NCBI RefSeq assembly: GCF_024508875.1
Contig: NZ_JANINU010000125.1
Location: 1 to 38,011 of the forward strand
Origin: Phenylobacterium sp.
GTDB taxonomy: Bacteria > Pseudomonadota > Alphaproteobacteria > Caulobacterales > Caulobacteraceae
Length of the DNA stretch: 38,011 nucleotides
Direction: 5' to 3'
Shown: piece by piece, positions 24,555 through 32,735 of the stretch
Numbering within the stretch: position 1 is the stretch's first letter
Layout of the letters: every line of letters starts with the position of its first letter
The notes under the pieces: generated by a model
The model's database searches: none
Seen by the model: only the letters and a program-made list of their open reading frames with translations
Told to the model about the DNA's origin: nothing
Program-made: the position numbers and the translations under genes

Positions 24555-25039
24555 GGGGCGACGGCGATCCAGTCGACTTCGGCCATCTCGACTTCGTCCA
24601 GGTTTTCCCCCGGCCCCACCCGGTCGACCACCAGGAAGTCGCTCTCCGCCTCCAGCGCCAGGAGGAAGTGGTGCCAGGTCCCCCGCGCGTAGTTCACTCC
24701 CTGATGCGCCTCCGCGCGGAAGATACGCACGGCCGCGGGATCGAATTCACCGGGCGGCGCCACGGCCACCAGGAACGGCCGCCCGTTCAGCGGCATGAAG
24801 GCTTGGCTGCCCAGCGGATGCCGCTCGAAGATCTTCAGCACCGGCGGCGTCAGCGGCTTGGAACGGAAGATGCTGAGGATCGCGTGGCCGTCGCCCACCG
24901 CCACGTCCGACAGCGCGTTGAACCGCTTCGTCCAGCCATAGTTGATCGGAATCGTCTCGGCCCGCTCCGAAGCCTCGATCACGTCGCCGAACGGCGCGAA
25001 CGCGTCGGCGGTCAGGGGTTCTGGAACGATGGTCCTCAC
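24551..25039 (-). CDS. allA: Ureidoglycolate lyase
   Basis: This 162-residue protein cleaves ureidoglycolate into glyoxylate and urea, the last step after allantoicase. It has the AllA layout: VPEPLTADAFAPFGDVIEAS at the start, GHAILSIFRSKP, then ERHPLGSQAFMPLNGRPFLV and NYARGTWHHFLLALE, in which W-H-H is part of the cupin-like active site. The start is GTG at 25039, whose GTGA overlaps the puuD stop codon; the longer upstream frame is inside puuD and not coding. E. coli AllA has 160 residues. Both ends overlap neighbours by 4 bp, so it is translationally coupled to puuD and guaD. The urea it releases is a substrate for the urease encoded at the right end. Confidence 0.94.
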   Translation of the reverse strand: MRTIVPEPLTADAFAPFGDVIEASERAETIPINYGWTKRFNALSDVAVGDGHAILSIFRSKPLTPPVLKIFERHPLGSQAFMPLNGRPFLVAVAPPGEFDPAAVRIFRAEAHQGVNYARGTWHHFLLALEAESDFLVVDRVGPGENLDEVEMAEVDWIAVAP

Positions 25040-26226
25040 GGCCCCACCTTCGCGCCGGCCTTGATCCAGGCGCCCAACTGTCCCCGCTCGGCCTCGGTCA
25101 TGCCCGTCTCGTTGCCCAGCGGCATCGATTCCGTAGCCACGGCCCGCGCGTAGATCTTCTCGGCGTGCTGCTGCAGGCCGGCGTCGGTGTCGAACATGGC
25201 CCCGTTGGGCGCCACCGGCACGCCGCGGTGGGTCGGGTGAGCGGCGTGACACATGATGCAGTGCCTATCGACGATGGCGCGCACCGTTGCATAGGCCGGG
25301 ACCTCGGCCACGGTCGGCGGCTTTGGGCGGGCGCTCACGTTCAGCACCGCCACGGTCACGAACGCCAGCGCGCCGAACACCAGCACCTGCGGCTCGAACC
25401 GCCCCGCGTTCTTCAGGTTGAAGAAGTGCCGGATCGTCCAGCCGGCGATGCCCAGGCCCGCTAGCCACAGCCAGTTCAGCGGCGCGGCGAAGATCATCGG
25501 GTAGTGGTTGCTGATCATGATGAACAGCACCGGCAGGGTCATGTAATTGTTGTGGACGCTGCGCTGCTTGGCCTGCTTGCCCAGCGACGGGTCGGGCGTC
25601 TGCCCCGCCAGCACCTGGGCGACCACCTTCCGCTGGTTCGGGATGATGATCATGAAGACGTTGGCCGCCATCACGGTCCCGATGATCGCGCCGACGTGCA
25701 TGAAGGCGCCGAGGTCCGAAAACACGTGCGTCAGGCCATAGGCCGCGGCCACAAGAACTGCGAACCACACGACGCTGAAAAGCTTCAGGTTCTGGCCCAT
25801 CTTCGAACGGCACAGCCCGTCGTAGACCAGCCACCCCAGGACCAAGCTCCCCAGCCCCAGCCCGACCGCCTGCCAGACGGACAGGTCGGCCTTCGTCTTG
25901 TCGATCAGGTTGAGGTCCGCGCCGACGTAGAAGATCAGGCTCAGCAGCAGGAAGCCCGAGATCCAGGTGGTGTAGGCCTCCCATTTGAACCAGTGCAGTT
26001 CCTCCGGCATGTCGGCCGGCGCCACCATGAACTTCATCTGCCGGTAGAAGCCGCCCGAGTGGACGCTCCACAGCTCGCCGGCGATGCCTTCCGGCGCCTG
26101 CGGCGGCTTCTTCAGATGGCTGTCCAACCACATGAAATAAAAGGACGATCCGATCCAGGCGATGCCGGCGATCAGGTGCAGCCAGCGGATCGCCAGGTTC
26201 GCCCACGCTTCGAGGTCGGCTATCAT
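25036..26226 (-). CDS. puuD: Membrane-bound urate oxidase PuuD with cytochrome c domain
   Basis: The 396-residue protein oxidises urate to 5-hydroxyisourate at the membrane. About eight membrane helices (WLHLIAGIAWIGSSFYFMWL first) bear the PuuD signatures ELWSVHSGGFYRQMKF (51-66), LHWFKWEAYTTWISGF (78-92) and NNYMTLPVLFIMISNHYP (226-243). The C-terminal cytochrome c domain has C323-I-M-C326-H327 for covalent heme and a possible Met ligand in the SMPLGNETGMT region. Electrons thus enter the respiratory chain instead of making hydrogen peroxide as with soluble uricase. It overlaps xdhC and allA by 4 bp each. No soluble uricase or FAD-type HpxO gene is seen, so PuuD is the only urate-oxidising enzyme in the window. 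Confidence 0.96.
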   Translation of the reverse strand: MIADLEAWANLAIRWLHLIAGIAWIGSSFYFMWLDSHLKKPPQAPEGIAGELWSVHSGGFYRQMKFMVAPADMPEELHWFKWEAYTTWISGFLLLSLIFYVGADLNLIDKTKADLSVWQAVGLGLGSLVLGWLVYDGLCRSKMGQNLKLFSVVWFAVLVAAAYGLTHVFSDLGAFMHVGAIIGTVMAANVFMIIIPNQRKVVAQVLAGQTPDPSLGKQAKQRSVHNNYMTLPVLFIMISNHYPMIFAAPLNWLWLAGLGIAGWTIRHFFNLKNAGRFEPQVLVFGALAFVTVAVLNVSARPKPPTVAEVPAYATVRAIVDRHCIMCHAAHPTHRGVPVAPNGAMFDTDAGLQQHAEKIYARAVATESMPLGNETGMTEAERGQLGAWIKAGAKVGP

Positions 26227-27167
26227 TCGGCGGTGTCTTGGGTCAGTTGCAGGAGCTCCGCGGCGAGCGAGACGGCGATCACGGCGGGATCCTTGCCCTT
26301 CAGGGCGGCGATCCCGATCGGACAGTTGAGGCGGGCAAGCTCGGCCTCGCTCACGCCGTCGGCGCGCAGCCGGCCCTCGAACCGGCGACGCTTGGTCTGC
26401 GACCCGATCAGCCCGAGATAGCGGAAGTCGCCGCGCGCCAGCACCGCCCGCGTGAGCCGATAGTCCACGTCGTGGCTATGGGTGAAGATGGCGAACAGCG
26501 TGTCCGCCGGCGCCGCCTCGACGGCCTCGATCAGTTCGTTCTCGCTCAGGATTGCGGCGCGCGTTCCGCTGGCTTCCGGCCGCAGATCTTCGCGGCTGGC
26601 CAGCCAGTCCAGGTGGAAGGGCAGGGGCGCGAACGTCCGGGCCACGGCCTGTCCCACATGCCCCGCGCCGAAGATCACCAGGCGGGGCAGGATGGGACGG
26701 ATGATTTCCGACAAGCGCTTCACCTCCGGAATGGGCGTGCGGGGTCCGTCCGATGCGCCGGCCTCGTCCTCCACGGCGCGGGTCATGCGGCCGCCCTCAA
26801 ACCGGGCGGTCAGGGCGAATGGCGCGCGCGCCGCCGCCGCCGGCTCCAGCCAGTCCAGGCTCTCGGCGTCCAGCCGTTCGACCAGCAGCCGCACGTGGCC
26901 GCCGCAGCACTGCCCCAGTAGCGGGCCCAGCGGGTAGTCCTGCAGGGCGTGCCGGCGCGCGGTCTGGTCCAGCATCCGCCGCGCCTGGTCCAGCGCCTGC
27001 CGCTCCAGCGAGCCGCCGCCGATCGTACCGCTGAACCGGTCGGGCCAGACCAGCATCCGCGCCCCGGTCTCGCGCGGCGTCGAGCCCTGCGCGCCCACCA
27101 CCGTCACCATCGCCAGCGCCTCGCCGCGCCGGGCGGCGGACAGGGCTTGGTTGATCCACTCAGGCAC
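26223..27167 (-). CDS. xdhC: Xanthine dehydrogenase accessory protein XdhC
   Basis: The 314-residue XdhC/CoxI family protein binds sulfurated molybdenum cofactor and delivers it to XdhB. The N-terminal domain has TVVGAQGSTPRETGARMLVW (23-42), TIGGGSLERQ (about 48-57) and LGQCCGGHVRLLVE (about 85-98) with the Cys pair implicated in cofactor sulfuration. The C-terminal Rossmann domain has VIFGAGHVGQAVARTF (about 165-180) and LGLIGSQTKRRRFEGRLR. The start is GTG with GGAGG seven bases upstream, inside the end of xdhB (8-bp overlap). It is followed by puuD with a 4-bp overlap. It is part of the standard xdhABC set. Confidence 0.96.
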   Translation of the reverse strand: MPEWINQALSAARRGEALAMVTVVGAQGSTPRETGARMLVWPDRFSGTIGGGSLERQALDQARRMLDQTARRHALQDYPLGPLLGQCCGGHVRLLVERLDAESLDWLEPAAAARAPFALTARFEGGRMTRAVEDEAGASDGPRTPIPEVKRLSEIIRPILPRLVIFGAGHVGQAVARTFAPLPFHLDWLASREDLRPEASGTRAAILSENELIEAVEAAPADTLFAIFTHSHDVDYRLTRAVLARGDFRYLGLIGSQTKRRRFEGRLRADGVSEAELARLNCPIGIAALKGKDPAVIAVSLAAELLQLTQDTAE

Positions 27168-29475
27168 CGGCGCGCCTCCGCACGTCGTCGCACGCCGCCA
27201 GGATCCGCTCGGGCGTGGCCGGCGCGTCCAGGTTCGGCATCACCTGATGCCCGCCCACGCTGGCGACCGCGTCGGTCAGAGCCGAGAACACCGAGATCGC
27301 CAGCATCAGCGGCGGCTCGCCCACGGCCTTGGAGCGATGGATGGTGTTCTCGCGGTTCTCGCCCGCGGCCCAGATCGCCACGTTGAAGATGTCCGGACGG
27401 TCGCCGGCGGTGGGGATCTTGTAGGTCGACGGCGCGTGCGTGCGCAGCCGGCCCGCATCGTCGAACACCAGTTCCTCGGTGGTCAGCCAGCCCATGCCCT
27501 GGATGAAGCCGCCCTCGATCTGGCCGAGGTCGATGGCCGGGTTCAACGACCGACCCACGTCGTGGAGGATGTCGACCCGCGTGACCTTGCTCTCGCCTGT
27601 CAGGGTGTCGATGGCGACCTCCGAACAGGCCGCGCCATAGGCGTAGTAGTAGAACGGCCGCCCCTTGTGGTTCACCCGGTCGTAGTGGATGTCGGGCGTC
27701 TTGTAGAACCCCGCCGCCGATAGCGAGACGCGCGCCACATAGGCCTCGTGCACGAAGTCGCGGAAGCTCATCAGCTCGGCCCCCACCCGCACGCCCTCGG
27801 GCGTGAAGACCGCCTCGTGGCCGTAGTTTGTCTTCGCCCAGGCCGACAGCCGCGCCTTGATCTGCTCGCACGCGTCCAGCGCGGCCATGCCGTTCAGGTC
27901 GCTGCCCGAAGACGCCGCGGTGGCCGAGGTGTTCGGAACCTTGTCGGTGCGCGTCGAGGTGATCTTCACGGCCGCGAGAGGGACCTGGAAGGCGTCGGCC
28001 GCCACCTGCGCCACCTTGATGTTCAGCCCCTGGCCCATCTCGGTCCCGCCGTGGTTCAGGTGGATCGAGCCGTCGGTATAGACGTGCACCAGCGCGCCCG
28101 CCTGGTTCAGGTAGGTGGTCGTGAACGAGATGCCGAACTTCACCGGCGTCAGGGCGATGCCGCGCCTCAGGTGGTCGTTCGCGTCGTTCCACGCCGCGAT
28201 GGCCGCGCGCCGCGCCCGGTAGTCGCAGCCGGCCGCCAGTTCGGTCATGATCTCGCGAGCCACGCTGTCGGTGACCGTCTGGCCGTAAGGGGTCACGTCG
28301 CCGGCGACGCCGTAGAGGTTCGCCAGCCGCACATCCAGCGGGTCCCTGCCCAGCGATAGGGCCGCGGCGTCCAGCGCCCGCTCTATGGCCATCATCCCCT
28401 GCGGGCCGCCGAAGCCGCGGAAGGCGGTGTTTGAGACGGTGTTCGTCCGCGCCCGATGGCTGACGATCTCGGCCGTCTGCAGCGCATAGGCGTTGTCGGC
28501 GTGGAACATCGCCCGGTCGTTGATCGCGTGGCTCAGGTCTGCGGAGAAGCCGCAGCGTGAGGCGAACGCAAAGGCGGCGCCGTGGAGCCGGCCCTCGTCG
28601 TCGAAGCCCAGCTCCCAGTCGATCTCGAAGTCGTGCCGCTTGCCGGTCATGACCATGTCGTCGTCGCGGTCGAGTCGGATCTTGGCCGGGCGCCGCGTGA
28701 TCTTGGCGGCCAGCGCCGCCATGGCCGCCCACTGCACCGACTGGGTCTCCTTGCCGCCGAACCCGCCGCCCATCCGCCGCACCTCCACCGTGATGGCCGC
28801 GTCCGGAAGATTGAGCACCCGGCCCAGGATATGCTGGGTCTCGGTAGGGTGCTGGGTCGAGGTCCAGACGTGCAGGTCCTGGCCCTCTCCGGGCGCCACC
28901 AGCGCCACCTGGCCCTCGAGGTAGAAGTGCTCCTGGCCGCCGACCCGCAGATGGCCCGACACGCGGCGCGGCGCGGCGGCGATGGCGGCGCGCGCGTCGC
29001 CCAGCTTCATCGTCTGGGTGGGCTCGATGAACGACCCTGCGGCCACCGCCGCATCGGCTGTCAGCAGGGGCGGCAGGTCTTCGTATTCGGCGACCGCCCG
29101 CGCCGCCGCCGCCCGCGCCTTGGGCAGGGTCTCGGCCGCGACGCAGAACAGCGCTTGGCCCAGGAACTTCACCTCGCCCTCGGCAAACAGCGGGTCGTCC
29201 CCCGCGAACGGGCTGATGTCGTTCTTTCCCGGCACGTCGGCCGGCGTCAGGACGGCTGCGACGCCCGGCGCGGCCCGCACCGCCGACAGGTCCAGCTTCG
29301 TCACCCGCGCATGCGCCCGCGCCGCCTGGCCGACCGCGATGTGCAGCAGTCCAGGCGGCTCGGGGATGTCGTCGATGTACAGCGCCTCGCCCGACACGTG
29401 CCGCGGCGCGCTGTCGTGCCCGATAGGCGCGTGCAGGACGGGAAGCGGGCGGACGGCGCTACCGGAGTCAGCCAT
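27160..29475 (-). CDS. xdhB: Xanthine dehydrogenase molybdopterin-binding subunit
   Basis: This 771-residue large subunit oxidises hypoxanthine to xanthine and xanthine to urate. It starts HVSGEALYIDDIPEPPGLLH (26-45, the family's opening). Cofactor-site segments are VEVRRMGGGFGGKETQ (about 232-247), NTAFRGFGGPQGMMAIE (about 346-362), EMGQGLNIKVAQVAAD and IEGGFIQGMGWLTTEELVFD. The catalytic Glu lies in SKAVGEPPLMLAISVFSAL near the C-terminus, so the enzyme should be active. Length fits two-subunit bacterial Xdh (about 770-780). It overlaps xdhA and xdhC by 8 bp each. Substrate-selective residues could not be confirmed by eye, but the purine setting argues for xanthine dehydrogenase. Confidence 0.97.
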   Translation of the reverse strand: MADSGSAVRPLPVLHAPIGHDSAPRHVSGEALYIDDIPEPPGLLHIAVGQAARAHARVTKLDLSAVRAAPGVAAVLTPADVPGKNDISPFAGDDPLFAEGEVKFLGQALFCVAAETLPKARAAAARAVAEYEDLPPLLTADAAVAAGSFIEPTQTMKLGDARAAIAAAPRRVSGHLRVGGQEHFYLEGQVALVAPGEGQDLHVWTSTQHPTETQHILGRVLNLPDAAITVEVRRMGGGFGGKETQSVQWAAMAALAAKITRRPAKIRLDRDDDMVMTGKRHDFEIDWELGFDDEGRLHGAAFAFASRCGFSADLSHAINDRAMFHADNAYALQTAEIVSHRARTNTVSNTAFRGFGGPQGMMAIERALDAAALSLGRDPLDVRLANLYGVAGDVTPYGQTVTDSVAREIMTELAAGCDYRARRAAIAAWNDANDHLRRGIALTPVKFGISFTTTYLNQAGALVHVYTDGSIHLNHGGTEMGQGLNIKVAQVAADAFQVPLAAVKITSTRTDKVPNTSATAASSGSDLNGMAALDACEQIKARLSAWAKTNYGHEAVFTPEGVRVGAELMSFRDFVHEAYVARVSLSAAGFYKTPDIHYDRVNHKGRPFYYYAYGAACSEVAIDTLTGESKVTRVDILHDVGRSLNPAIDLGQIEGGFIQGMGWLTTEELVFDDAGRLRTHAPSTYKIPTAGDRPDIFNVAIWAAGENRENTIHRSKAVGEPPLMLAISVFSALTDAVASVGGHQVMPNLDAPATPERILAACDDVRRRAGA

Positions 29476-30907
29476 GGGTCACCGCCGCCAGGTCGCGCAG
29501 CCGCTCCGCGCCCGTGCTCTCGCGGAACGCGCGGCGGATCAGGTTCTTCGCCGCCTCAAGGCGATAGTCCGCCGAGGCGCGCATGTCGGTGATGGGTGCG
29601 AAATCTTCGCCGAGCCGCGCGACGGCGGTCTCCACCGTCTCGGCCGTCCAGGGCTGGCCGATCAGCGCCGCCTCGCAAGCCGCCGCCCGCTTCGGCGTCG
29701 CCGCCATGCCGCCGAAGGCGATCCTCGCATCGGTCACACGATCCCCATCCAAGCCGACCGACAGCCCGAGACACACCGCCGAAATATCCTGGTCGAAACG
29801 CTTGGAAAGTTTGGCGATCTTGAAGATGCGTCCCGCCGCGGGCTTCGGAACGATCACCGCCTCGACGAACTCGCCGGGCGCCCGGTCCTGCTTGCCGTAG
29901 GCCAGGAAGAACGTCTCCAGCGGCAGCTCCCGCCGGGCCGATCCCTTGCGCAACACCAGCGTCGCGCCGGCCGCGATCAGCGCGGGCGGCATGTCGCCGA
30001 TGGGCGAGCCGTTGGCGATGTTGCCGCAGACCGTGCCCAGGTTGCGGACCTGCAGCCCGCCCAGCCGCCGCAACAGCTCCCCGAACTCCGGGTGCAGCGC
30101 CGCCAGGGCCGGATGCGCGTCGGCGTAGCGAGTCCCCGCGCCGATGCGGATCGCGCCGCCCAGATCGTCGACCGCCTTCAGGTCGGCGCAGTCGTTCAGC
30201 GAGACGATGGTCTCCAACACGCGATGCTGCTTGGTCACCCAGAGCCCGACGTCGGTGCCGCCGGCCAGCACGGTCGCGCCGGGGTTCGCTTCCAGCACGC
30301 CTGCCAGTTCATCGGCCGAGCGGGGCGCGAAGAATCGCCGCCCCTCGTGTTCCAGCGTCAGCATCTCGGTGGGCCGGATCGCGGCGAGCGCCGCCCGCAG
30401 CGCGCCGTCGTCCCCCTCGGTCGCGCCCATCGCCTGGCCCGCCGCCAGGATCGGTCCATAGCCGGTGCAGCGGCACAGGTTGCCCGCGAGCGCGTCCTTC
30501 AGGCTGTCCGCATCGGTCGGTCCGCCCGCCCGGCGCAGCGCCTCCAGGCTCATCACGAAGCCGGGCGTGCAGAAGCCGCATTGGCTGGCGTGCGTATCCA
30601 CCATCGCCTGCTGCACGGGGGAGAGCGCCCCCTCGCGGCCCAGCCCCTCCACCGTCGTGATCGCGCGGCCGTCGAGCATCGGCGCGAACAGGATACAGGC
30701 GTTCACCGCTCGGTGGCGAACGACCCCGTCCGCCAGGTCCGAGACCACCACCGTGCAGGCCCCGCAGTCACCCTCGGCGCAGCCTTCCTTCGTGCCGGTC
30801 AGGCGGCGGTGGTAGCGCAGCCAGTTCAGCACCGTCAGGGTCGGGTCGGTGTCGGCCGGGAGCTCATGCGCCGCGCCGTTCAGCACGAAGCGGATCGGGC
30901 GGCCCAT
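29468..30907 (-). CDS. xdhA: Xanthine dehydrogenase FAD/iron-sulfur subunit
   Basis: The 479-residue small subunit holds both [2Fe-2S] clusters and FAD. The plant-ferredoxin-like cluster uses C43, C48, C51 and C71 (EGCAEGDCGAC, then VNAC). The second cluster uses C110, C113, C145 and C147 (QCGFCTPG and LCRCTGYG). The FAD domain begins near residue 175 with NPGATVLAGGTDVGLWV (about 208-224) and contains IGAGTRYADA, LGTVCGNIANGSPIGDMPPA and a C-terminal CO-dehydrogenase flavoprotein-like domain. The complete set of Cys ligands indicates a functional subunit. It starts immediately after the uraH stop codon with no gap and overlaps xdhB by 8 bp. Electrons from purine oxidation pass through it to NAD. 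Confidence 0.97.
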   Translation of the reverse strand: MGRPIRFVLNGAAHELPADTDPTLTVLNWLRYHRRLTGTKEGCAEGDCGACTVVVSDLADGVVRHRAVNACILFAPMLDGRAITTVEGLGREGALSPVQQAMVDTHASQCGFCTPGFVMSLEALRRAGGPTDADSLKDALAGNLCRCTGYGPILAAGQAMGATEGDDGALRAALAAIRPTEMLTLEHEGRRFFAPRSADELAGVLEANPGATVLAGGTDVGLWVTKQHRVLETIVSLNDCADLKAVDDLGGAIRIGAGTRYADAHPALAALHPEFGELLRRLGGLQVRNLGTVCGNIANGSPIGDMPPALIAAGATLVLRKGSARRELPLETFFLAYGKQDRAPGEFVEAVIVPKPAAGRIFKIAKLSKRFDQDISAVCLGLSVGLDGDRVTDARIAFGGMAATPKRAAACEAALIGQPWTAETVETAVARLGEDFAPITDMRASADYRLEAAKNLIRRAFRESTGAERLRDLAAVTHG

Positions 30908-31249
30908 CTAGCTGCCCCGGTAGGTGGAATAGGCGAACGGGCTCACCAGCAGCGGCACGTGGTAGTGCGCGCCGGCTTCCGAGACGCCGAAGTCGATGGT
31001 GACGGTCTCCAGAAAAGCCGGCTGCGGCAGGGCCACGCCCATCCCGCGGAAGTATTCGCCGACCTCGAACTCCAGCCGGTAGGCGCCCGCCGTCAGCGCC
31101 TCGCCGGACAGCAGCGGCCCGTTCACGCGCCCGTCCGCGTTCGTCGTCGCCGACGCCAGCGCCTGTCCGTCCCGCGACAGCCGCAGACGCACGCCCGCCG
31201 CGGGGCGGCCGTGCATGGTGTCGAGGACGTGGGTGGTCAGGCCGGCCAA
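30908..31249 (-). CDS. uraH: 5-hydroxyisourate hydrolase
   Basis: The 113-residue transthyretin-like enzyme hydrolyses 5-hydroxyisourate to OHCU, the step after PuuD. It has the family opening LTTHVLDTMHGRPAAGV (with the active-site His), the middle ADGRVNGPLL (Arg of the active site) and the diagnostic C-terminus YHVPLLVSPFAYSTYRGS, where YRGS separates it from transthyretin. I chose the TTG at 31249 because GGAG lies six bases upstream and the length then matches the usual 110-117 residues; a GTG at 31312 is in frame but has no ribosome site and adds 21 residues that look unrelated. It is first in the long leftward operon and directly abuts xdhA. It is divergent from puuE. Confidence 0.94.
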   Translation of the reverse strand: MAGLTTHVLDTMHGRPAAGVRLRLSRDGQALASATTNADGRVNGPLLSGEALTAGAYRLEFEVGEYFRGMGVALPQPAFLETVTIDFGVSEAGAHYHVPLLVSPFAYSTYRGS

Positions 31250-31274
31250 GGAAGACTCCGTGAAACAGCCGCCC

Positions 31275-31307
31275 AGAATCCGCTCTGAGGGACGGAATTG
31301 CAACCGT
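31275..31307 (-). promoter_or_regulatory. Candidate promoter and operator of the purine operon
   Basis: On the minus strand TTGCAA (31303-31298) and GATTCT (31280-31275) are separated by 17 bp and could be the -35 and -10 boxes, placing the transcript start about 20 bp before the TTG start of uraH. ACGG (31292-31295) and CCGT (31304-31307) form an inverted repeat overlapping the -35 box, a likely place for repressor binding. The boxes match the sigma-70 consensus only partly, so this is tentative. The promoter for the divergent puuE gene must also lie in this 111-bp gap. Confidence 0.3.
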
Positions 31308-31360
31308 GACACAGGCTTGCGACGCTGCGGTCTCTGCGAAGCCTGCTAAGCGGTCAGTCC

Positions 31361-32272
31361 ATGCTCGACACCAGCTATCCCCGCGACCTCATCGGCTACG
31401 GCAAGGACCCGCCGCACGCGGACTGGCCCGGCGGCGCACGCATCGCTATCCAGATGGTGCTCAACTACGAGGAGGGCGGCGAGAACTGCGTCCTCCACGG
31501 GGATCCAGCGTCGGAAGCCTTTCTGTCCGACATGATCAACCCGGCGCCGGTCCCGAACGCGCGGCACATGAGCATGGAGCAGATCTACGAGTACGGCAGC
31601 CGGGCCGGCGTGTGGCGCCTGCTGCGCCTGTTCGACCGCTACAAGGTCCCCGTCACCGTCTTCGGCGTCGCCATGGCGATGGAGCGCAATCCAGACGTGG
31701 TGGACGCGATGCTGGAAGCCGGCCACGAGATCGCCTCGCACGGCTGGCGCTGGATCAACTACCAGGACGTCTCTGAGCGGGTGGAGCGCGAGCACATGGC
31801 CCGCGCCATCGACATCCACAAGCGCCTGACCGGCCAGCGGCCGCTGGGCTGGTACACCGGCCGCACCAGCCCCAACACCCGACGCATCGTCGCCGACGAC
31901 GGCGGCTTCCTCTACGACGCCGACGACTACTCCGACGACCTGCCGTTCTGGACCGAGGTGAACCGCCGGCCGCACCTGATCGTCCCCTACACGCTGGAGG
32001 CCAACGACATGCGCTTCTCCGGCACGGGGCTGAACACCGGCGAGCAGTTCTATTCCTACCTCAAGGACGCCTTCGACGTGTTGTACGAGGAGGGGGAGGA
32101 GCGGCCCAAGATGCTGTCCATCGGCCTGCATTGCCGCATCGTCGGCCGGCCGGGAAAGATGGCCGGCCTGGAGCGCTTCATCCGCTACGCTCTCGGCCAC
32201 CAGGACGTCTGGTTCGCCCGCCGCGTCGAGATCGCGAAGCACTGGCGCGAGCGGCATCCCTATGGACGATAA
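31361..32272 (+). CDS. puuE: PuuE-type allantoinase (polysaccharide-deacetylase fold)
   Basis: This 303-residue protein hydrolyses allantoin to allantoate. It is the cofactor-independent allantoinase of the polysaccharide-deacetylase family, not the zinc amidohydrolase type. Characteristic segments are YPRDLIGYGKDPPHADWPGG at the start, QMVLNYEEGGENCVLHGD, MSMEQIYEYGSRAGVWRLLR, EIASHGWRWINYQDVSE (the H-x-W site), GWYTGRTSPNTRRIV and LSIGLHCRIVGRPGK. Nearly the whole family pattern is present, so activity is likely. It is divergent from uraH and overlaps uraD by 11 bp. Together with uraD and alc it forms the rightward half of the pathway. Confidence 0.96.
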   Translation: MLDTSYPRDLIGYGKDPPHADWPGGARIAIQMVLNYEEGGENCVLHGDPASEAFLSDMINPAPVPNARHMSMEQIYEYGSRAGVWRLLRLFDRYKVPVTVFGVAMAMERNPDVVDAMLEAGHEIASHGWRWINYQDVSERVEREHMARAIDIHKRLTGQRPLGWYTGRTSPNTRRIVADDGGFLYDADDYSDDLPFWTEVNRRPHLIVPYTLEANDMRFSGTGLNTGEQFYSYLKDAFDVLYEEGEERPKMLSIGLHCRIVGRPGKMAGLERFIRYALGHQDVWFARRVEIAKHWRERHPYGR

Positions 32273-32726
32273 GGCCGCATTCCTCGCCCGCTTCGGCCAC
32301 GTCTACGAGGCCTCGCCCTGGGTCGCCGAGGGCGTCTGGCCCGACCCGCCCGCCGACCGCGACGTCCTGGCCAAGGCGATGGCCGCCGTCGTCGACGCCG
32401 CCCCGCGCGAGCGGAAGCTGGCCCTCATCCGCGCCCACCCCGAGTTGGCCAGCCGCGCCAAGATGGCCGCCGCCTCGGTGCAGGAGCAGGCCGGCGTCGG
32501 CCTCGACCAGTGCAGCCCCGACGAGTTCGCCGCGTTCCAGCACCTAAACGCCGCCTACAACGCCCGCTTCGGCTTTCCCTTCATCTATGCCGTGAAGGGC
32601 GCGACGCGGACGCAGATCCTGGAGGCCTTCGTAGCCCGCCTCGCCAACGATCCCGAGACGGAGTTCGAGACCGCCATCGCCCAGATTCACCGCATCGCCG
32701 GTTTTCGCCTCGCGGATTTGTTCTAG
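32262..32726 (+). CDS. uraD: OHCU decarboxylase
   Basis: The 154-residue enzyme decarboxylates 2-oxo-4-hydroxy-4-carboxy-5-ureidoimidazoline, giving (S)-allantoin. Family features are ARFGHVYEASPWVAEGVWP near the N-terminus, LALIRAHPELASRAKM (about 46-61) with the catalytic His-Pro, and FQHLNAAYNARFGFPFIYAVKG (about 88-109), the best conserved segment. It begins inside the end of puuE (11-bp overlap) and is followed by alc after 9 bp. Its presence next to uraH completes the stereospecific route from urate to (S)-allantoin. Confidence 0.95.
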   Translation: MDDKAAFLARFGHVYEASPWVAEGVWPDPPADRDVLAKAMAAVVDAAPRERKLALIRAHPELASRAKMAAASVQEQAGVGLDQCSPDEFAAFQHLNAAYNARFGFPFIYAVKGATRTQILEAFVARLANDPETEFETAIAQIHRIAGFRLADLF

Positions 32727-32735
32727 GATTTCGGA

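Noticed and set aside
28982..31288. 768-codon plus-strand open frame across xdhA and part of xdhB
   Set aside because: The minus strand encodes complete Xdh subunits with all iron-sulfur cysteines; the plus-strand translation is Arg-rich and has no domain.
31250..31312. GTG start giving uraH 21 additional residues
   Set aside because: It lacks a ribosome site and lies upstream of the likely promoter; the TTG at 31249 with GGAG fits the family length.
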